Positions 58,921 to 64,000 of a stretch of DNA of 64,000 nt are shown piece by piece. Position 1 is the stretch's first letter. Each line of letters starts with the position of its first letter. Origin of the DNA: Hirundichthys speculiger (taxonomy: Eukaryota; Chordata; Actinopteri; Beloniformes; Exocoetidae); contig JAGFBZ010002567.1 of assembly GCA_018398805.1 (NCBI GenBank), positions 1,924,501 to 1,988,500 on the forward strand, read 5' to 3'. The translations under genes and the position numbers were made by a program. The notes beneath the pieces are model-generated. The model had not been told where the DNA came from. It saw nothing but the letters and a program-made list of their open reading frames with translations, and did not search any database.

Positions 58921-60790
58921 TTCCAGCCACACAAACTCGCACACATACCGAATGAAAACACATGCTTCACATGTACCTGGTAGAGTGCAATGTGATCTCC
59001 CAAAGATTCACTTTATGACATGTCTTTAAAAGAAAATTAATCAAGGAAAAATATTCCAATTTTTAGTTAATTAGCTTTCTAATTTTGTTTTGTTTTTAAA
59101 CTCCTCTTCATAACTATCTTGAAAAACCCAGCTGCAATTTCAAATGATGGCATAGCAAAAAGGGTGAATGTAAAGAATTTTTGTTTTTCCATCCCCTCTC
59201 TCTTCTTGGGTGGTTAAAGCTCCAAAGTGAAGACAGAAATATTAAATGCGTTGGCAGACTTTGATACAAGATGGAATCAGAATGAATACATTATCATGCA
59301 TTAAGGATGGGCTGTGACAATCATGGCTGATCACGTCTGGTACGTCTGTTCTCATTCTTCTAGTTAATGCATTCGGACAGTTTAGGATTCATTTACCATG
59401 TGAGTCAGCTCAAGCTAAAATGACAGGAGGGAGTTTGTTTAAAATTAAAATGTGTAACAACAAAAAAATATATATTAATGCAAACTATGAGTATGTCAGT
59501 ACATTAATGCTATACAGTTTTTTTTAATTGCCTAATAATGCACCATTTCTAAAACCCAAAAAGGAACATGAAAGAGGAAATAAAAGAATGAGCTGATGTA
59601 AATACTGTTTTGTGAAAAGTTTGAGCTTGCACATTTGAAAAACAGAAAAACATATGTGTTAATATTATGTAATGCAAGAACTGGCAGTGGTGTGTAAATC
59701 GAACGTAAGAATAAACACTGGTATAGCTTTTTCCAGATGGAGATTACCAATGGACAATGAAGGTCTATGGAATGATGCTGAAGTTGTTTGTTTTCTCCTC
59801 AACAGCTAAATTAGCCCACCAGACTATGTGCAATTTGGTTTTATAGCATAGGTGTAATATAATGCTAAAAGAGTGGATGGACTATATTTGAGATGGTTGC
59901 TATTTCCACCTTAATTGTCCAATACTTGCTTACACACATTTGAGTAAAAAACAACAAACTTTGCCCAGGTTGGTTTGCCTCTTAAGTTGAAGTATAAAAA
60001 TCAACAAATGCTTGATAGTTCCACAGTGAATGAGTAGCCATGTTAAATAAAGTTGAACAGCCTTTCTTGGACACGTATTGTATAGTGGTTGGTACATGGT
60101 CCTTAACAGTTTATCATTTCAATCACTGTCCAATGAGTATGAAGCTTACCTGCAGTACCTCCCTCATGTACCATAAGTAAACTCTGTGAACCACAAGGAG
60201 GAGTGAGTGGCCATGTGTTTTATTTCCTACACAAATGCATGTCCACACACACTCACAGTCTAACAATGTTAATATTGATGGGTTCTGTGAGGCCATTCAT
60301 CGCAGACTGTCACAGGACAGTAATCTCTGAGTGATGGAAACAGATGAGCAAATAGAAGGATGTACAAAGACAAAATTGGATAAATAACAGCATTAAAAAA
60401 GGAACCAGGGGTTGTCCAAGTGTGCCAACAGGACTTCTAACAATTCTCACAATCCTGGTGTCTTTGCACATGAGAGGAGTGGGGGAGGGAGAAAGACAGT
60501 GAGGTAGGATGACTAAATATGAAAATAAAAATTTAGAAATAAATATAAAAGGAGATGAGGTAAACTGTGGAATAAAATGAAGAGAAAATAAAGAAAAGTT
60601 GGGATGATGGTGAAGAAGTGTAATGAGATAGTGAGAGAGGGGTGGTGTGGTTAAGTGGATAGAACAAGGAGACAAAAAGGCAACTACAGAAATCAAGAAG
60701 ACTGAGTGAAGTAGATATGTAAAATTGTCTGTAAATCACAAGGTAGAAAGAATAAGAGACAAAAGGACTCAATATTGACTTACAGACTTA
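58921..60790. other. No gene seen
   Basis: AT-rich with a purine-rich stretch at 60475-60640. No element or exon recognised. Confidence 0.5.
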
Positions 60791-61090
60791 GCAGTGTTTC
60801 CCACACATTCATTTATTGGTGGTGGCCCGCCACCAATAAATTTTGGCCACCACAAATACATTTTTGGCTTTTGACCCGCCCTCGCCTCCATACTGTTTAC
60901 TTTGGGAATGTCACATGTTGTTTCAATTCTGGTGCATTGGGTGGCGGTATGCATTGTGACGCTGCCTATAAATTTCTAAGTCGCAGCAGAAGAACTAGCA
61001 GTGGGCCTATAAATCGAGAAGATGCAGAAGAAGTCGTGGTGGAAGAGGCGTGATTCAAGCAACGGAGGTACGGTCTATGCGAAGGTAAGA
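60791..61090 (+). mobile_element. hAT transposon 5' end with promoter and first exon
   Basis: CAGTGTTTCCCACACATTC at 60791 is a classic hAT left terminus, followed by GGTGGTGGCCCGCCACC. CCTATAAAT at 60965-60973 and again near 61000 are TATA-like. ATG at 61022 opens MQKKSWWKRRDSSNGGTVYA-K, which ends exactly at AAG/GTAAGA (donor GT at 61085-61086): a short basic first coding exon. The remainder of the gene and the right terminus are not found in the window. Confidence 0.55.
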
Positions 61091-61770
61091 CGTGCCGTTA
61101 CAAAGTGGTAAAATATGCCCAAAGGTGGTCCAAAAAAATACTAACTCAACATGTTGTACTAGTCTGTGTCTGTATCAAATCTAGATGCTCAACATGTGCA
61201 GAGACATGTTATCCTGCTGTTAATGAACATTAGCTGACAGGCACCTGTTTAGCTGCTGCCGTAGCGCCGTGATGTCGCCTACCTACATCCGCTCTGCTTA
61301 TGTTTACCGCTTTACACAGATGAGTATAGAAAAATAGGCAGGCCTAAGAAACTCCATAAATGGACCAGACCCTCAGGACTTCCCATATGAGAAGGCTTTG
61401 GAATATTTGTTAGGGAAGACCAGGAGGATCAGTTGTCCGGACAAAGAATGCAAACTTTGCAGACAGTAGTGACAAAATGTCTCTATCTCTACTATATACT
61501 TGTACATAATTCATTCTATCGTCATCAGCATGATCATCGTTATTCTATTCTGTAAATATCCCTAACTTTATGTGTTCAGTGTATGTATAATCTGTATATA
61601 GTGTTTTCCATTTAAGCTTTGTATATGCGTGTGCATAGTTCTCACAATTGCAACTTTGCAACAGTTCCATTCAAAGTGTCGGTTTTGACAAAGAGATAAC
61701 ACAAAAAGAGCAATGACTGTTCAACTAATGGTTTCAACAAATGCTGCTTAATTACCAAGTCTCCTGAATG
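61091..61770. other. Possible interior of hAT element; no gene assigned
   Basis: One frame at about 61360-61469 gives DPQDFPYEKALEYLLGKTR, then SCPDKECKLCRQ and a stop. It is protein-like with three Cys but short and unrecognised. Otherwise nothing. Confidence 0.3.
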
Positions 61771-61915
61771 TCAAATAAAACATCCATCTATCCATCTATC
61801 CATTTTCTATGCCCTCTTAATCCTCTGCAGGGTCACAGGGATCTGCTGGAGCCTCTCCCAGCTCTCTCCAGGCTAAAGGCAGGGGTACACCCTGGACAGG
61901 TCATCAAATAAAACA
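61771..61915 (-). mobile_element. 5'-truncated SINE, minus strand, 12-bp TSD
   Basis: TCAAATAAAACA flanks exactly at 61771-61782 and 61904-61915. Between them, complemented, lies the 3' part of the 17403-17800 SINE family: CCTGTCCAGGGTGTACCCCTGCC, GGCTCCAGCAGATCC, CCCTGCAGAGGATTAA, and a (GGAT)n-like tail. A clean target-primed insertion of 121 bp. Confidence 0.85.
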
Positions 61916-64000
61916 CCGTGGTCTAAAACACATGAAAAGAGTTGATTTACAACTGTTCTCTAATTAGGTAGCTTGATAATGACTCAAATAATTTGCTGCC
62001 AAACTGCACTCTTGGAATATCACTCCTTATTTCCCCTTGTTTAGGACACTTCAGTCCGGTTCTGAAGACTCAAGTAAGCAATTCAAACTAGTGACTGTAA
62101 CTCCTTTTGAAACCAAGAAATACCAAGGTTGTGCTAACAAAAGAAAAACCTCAGAACTATGTCCAAGACTCTTTAAGTTATTCACTGTGGTAATCAAACT
62201 ACATTGCAGAATGTAAAAATGGAACCTGTTATGTAATATATTAACTGCACACCAACAAACACGTGCCTGAGGCAGGAGGCGCGCTGTGCTGGAATTAAAA
62301 CAGCAGTGTTAGAATAAAAGGGGCACTAGAAGCTACAAGTGAGAGTGCAAACACTGCTTTTATTTTCAATTTTGGAGTGAGATTATTATGCATTTTCCAA
62401 ACATTGTTCAACTCCCCTGTTCCATCACTTATGCCCTTGCATCTAAGTTTATCTTAAATTGAGACAATGACTAATGCATGAAATAAAAACAAATACTTCT
62501 TGGGAAATTGTTATTTTTTTAAAAGATGACCTGACCAAGTTTTCTTGAGCCTGATCCAAGTGTTGAGATGTTGGCTGTTTCCACTTTAACTCACAGAAAT
62601 GTTAATAGAAATAGACAGTAGTTATGTGTAGACAGTAGTTGAAGCCTTTTTACTTGACACATCCTATTCTTCATGAGCTATAAGATCAAAATACATGACA
62701 TTGTAAAGTGAAGTTTCAAAACCATTATGCCGTAGAACTAAAATAGTTGATATATGAGAAGAGCTTCACTCCACACGGTTTACCAGCTGTGTCCATAATT
62801 GCATGCAACAACAGTATTAACTCTGCCATTGGAACAGTCGCATAAATCCTGCTTGTGAGACCATGAACATGACTTTCATCTCTGTCTTGCACAAGTCTGG
62901 CTTGCAGGACATGGGAGCTTCCATTCTTCCTCTTCTGTTTTATTTCAGTCTGCATGTGTGTAAACAGATAGAAATTGGATGTCCTCAAAAGAAAGATGAC
63001 CAAGCGTTCTCATGTATCATTCAGCTCAATATTTAACTAATAGTGTATGTGGATTCATGTGGACATAGTGCTAATAAGAAATATTATTTGTTAAGTGATG
63101 TAACTCTAAAACAAAAGAAAAAAAATATTTAAAAAAAATCTTACAAACTCAGGAAAAGATGGATGGCAACATTGTGAGAACATGCTTTTTATGTGTTTTA
63201 TGTAATTTTCACAAATACTACATACATTCATACAGACAAACCTTTACATCATTATTATTTATTAGCATTTAAATAACAGAAAAGAGTCAGATTTTTTTAT
63301 TATTATTATTTTTTTTAAATCACGTTTCAAAGAAAATTTCACGATTAGTAATTTTAGTATGGGAAAGTTTCCAGCTCATAATAATAAGTGTTTAAGTTCT
63401 CTGAGGATTTAAACATGCATTCACAGACACATCAAAGAACATATGACTTCCAGTGCATTTCATTCCAACTGTATTGATTGATTCATTTGTCATGTCTCTG
63501 AGTGATTCAAGGACAAAAAAAGAAAAATCTAAAAATATGTTAAAAAAAGAAAAAAAAAAAGAAAGAAAAATAGCTTCATTAGCTCTCCTGCCTCACTATT
63601 CCCCTTCTGGGTGAACTGAGGGGGTGTCCTCACCTCTTTTCTTCTTAGAGCATTACAAACCAGCATATAGCTTTGCTGAGATCAAAGAATTGTCACACTG
63701 CTGCCTTTGTTCCCTTCTGGTGGAAAAAAAAAAAAAGTATTTCATTGTCTGTGTAAGGCGATGTCACTGATCCGCACACGAGCTCTAAAGCAGAAAGATC
63801 TTTGATACTGTGGGTGCGGCATCACTCTGACCCATTTATTGTAAGGTGACAAACAACGCTTACTGTAATCTCAAAATGATGCAAGTAAATCAGCATAAAG
63901 AGTTATTATTATCTGAGCAACCCTATTCACGTGTGCTTAGTTTTTTTTTTTTGTTTTTATGTTTTTAAAGGATGATGCTTTTGACTATTGGTGTCATGAT
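61916..64000. other. No gene seen
   Basis: AT-rich with A-rich and T-rich runs (63117-63140, 63541-63571, 63723-63736). No repeat family or exon recognised up to the window end. Confidence 0.45.

Overview
The window looks like intergenic or intronic DNA from a bony (teleost) fish. It is AT-rich, lacks any long open reading frame, and is built largely from transposable-element families typical of teleosts: non-autonomous hAT transposons, L2/Maui-type, L1-type, R4/Rex6-type and RTE-type LINE relics, tRNA-derived SINEs and solo LTRs. I recognise no intact host gene, no rRNA or tRNA gene and no CRISPR array. One weak candidate host exon (minus strand, 33910-34070) is listed with low confidence. 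All family names come from reading the sequence and from recall of the families; no database was searched.

Layout. 1-6.1 kb: a fold-back MITE, an R4 LINE remnant, two hAT elements with perfect 8-bp target-site duplications (TSDs), two SINEs and a perfect 78-bp duplication. 10.4-14.35 kb: one broken L2 LINE (minus strand) split by two later insertions that can be bounded from the interrupted reading frame. 15.7-19.6 kb: a hAT exon with a BED finger, a LINE tail, a SINE ending in a (GGAT)n tract, and an R4 LINE copy split by a 701-bp long-inverted-repeat insertion. 25.06-26.24 kb: a large, young-looking fold-back element. 27.2-37.7 kb: an L2 3' end, two hAT elements carrying transposase fragments, SINEs, an LTR-like repeat and a solo LTR. 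44.6-50.1 kb: a hAT terminus, a 190-bp hairpin, and a 5'-truncated L1 (minus) with 24/26-bp TSDs, split by a 1.1-kb hAT. 51-54 kb: a solo LTR, a G21 tract and a second copy of the LTR-like repeat. 57.8-58.9 kb: an RTE-type LINE pseudogene. 60.8-61.1 kb: a hAT 5' end with promoter, start codon and splice donor. 61.8 kb: a truncated SINE with a 12-bp TSD.

The sequence shows insertion order directly: L1 before hAT (47064), R4 before the long-inverted-repeat element, L2 before the elements at 11501 and 12815. The most unusual object is the 1180-bp fold-back at 25060-26239. Its arms carry minisatellite arrays, its TSD is 6 bp, and its unpaired GC-rich core holds a full CRE site and a short ATG reading frame. 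Two other inserts (17940-18640 and 12815-14006) also have exact 6-bp direct repeats at their ends, an uncommon size for DNA transposons in fish.
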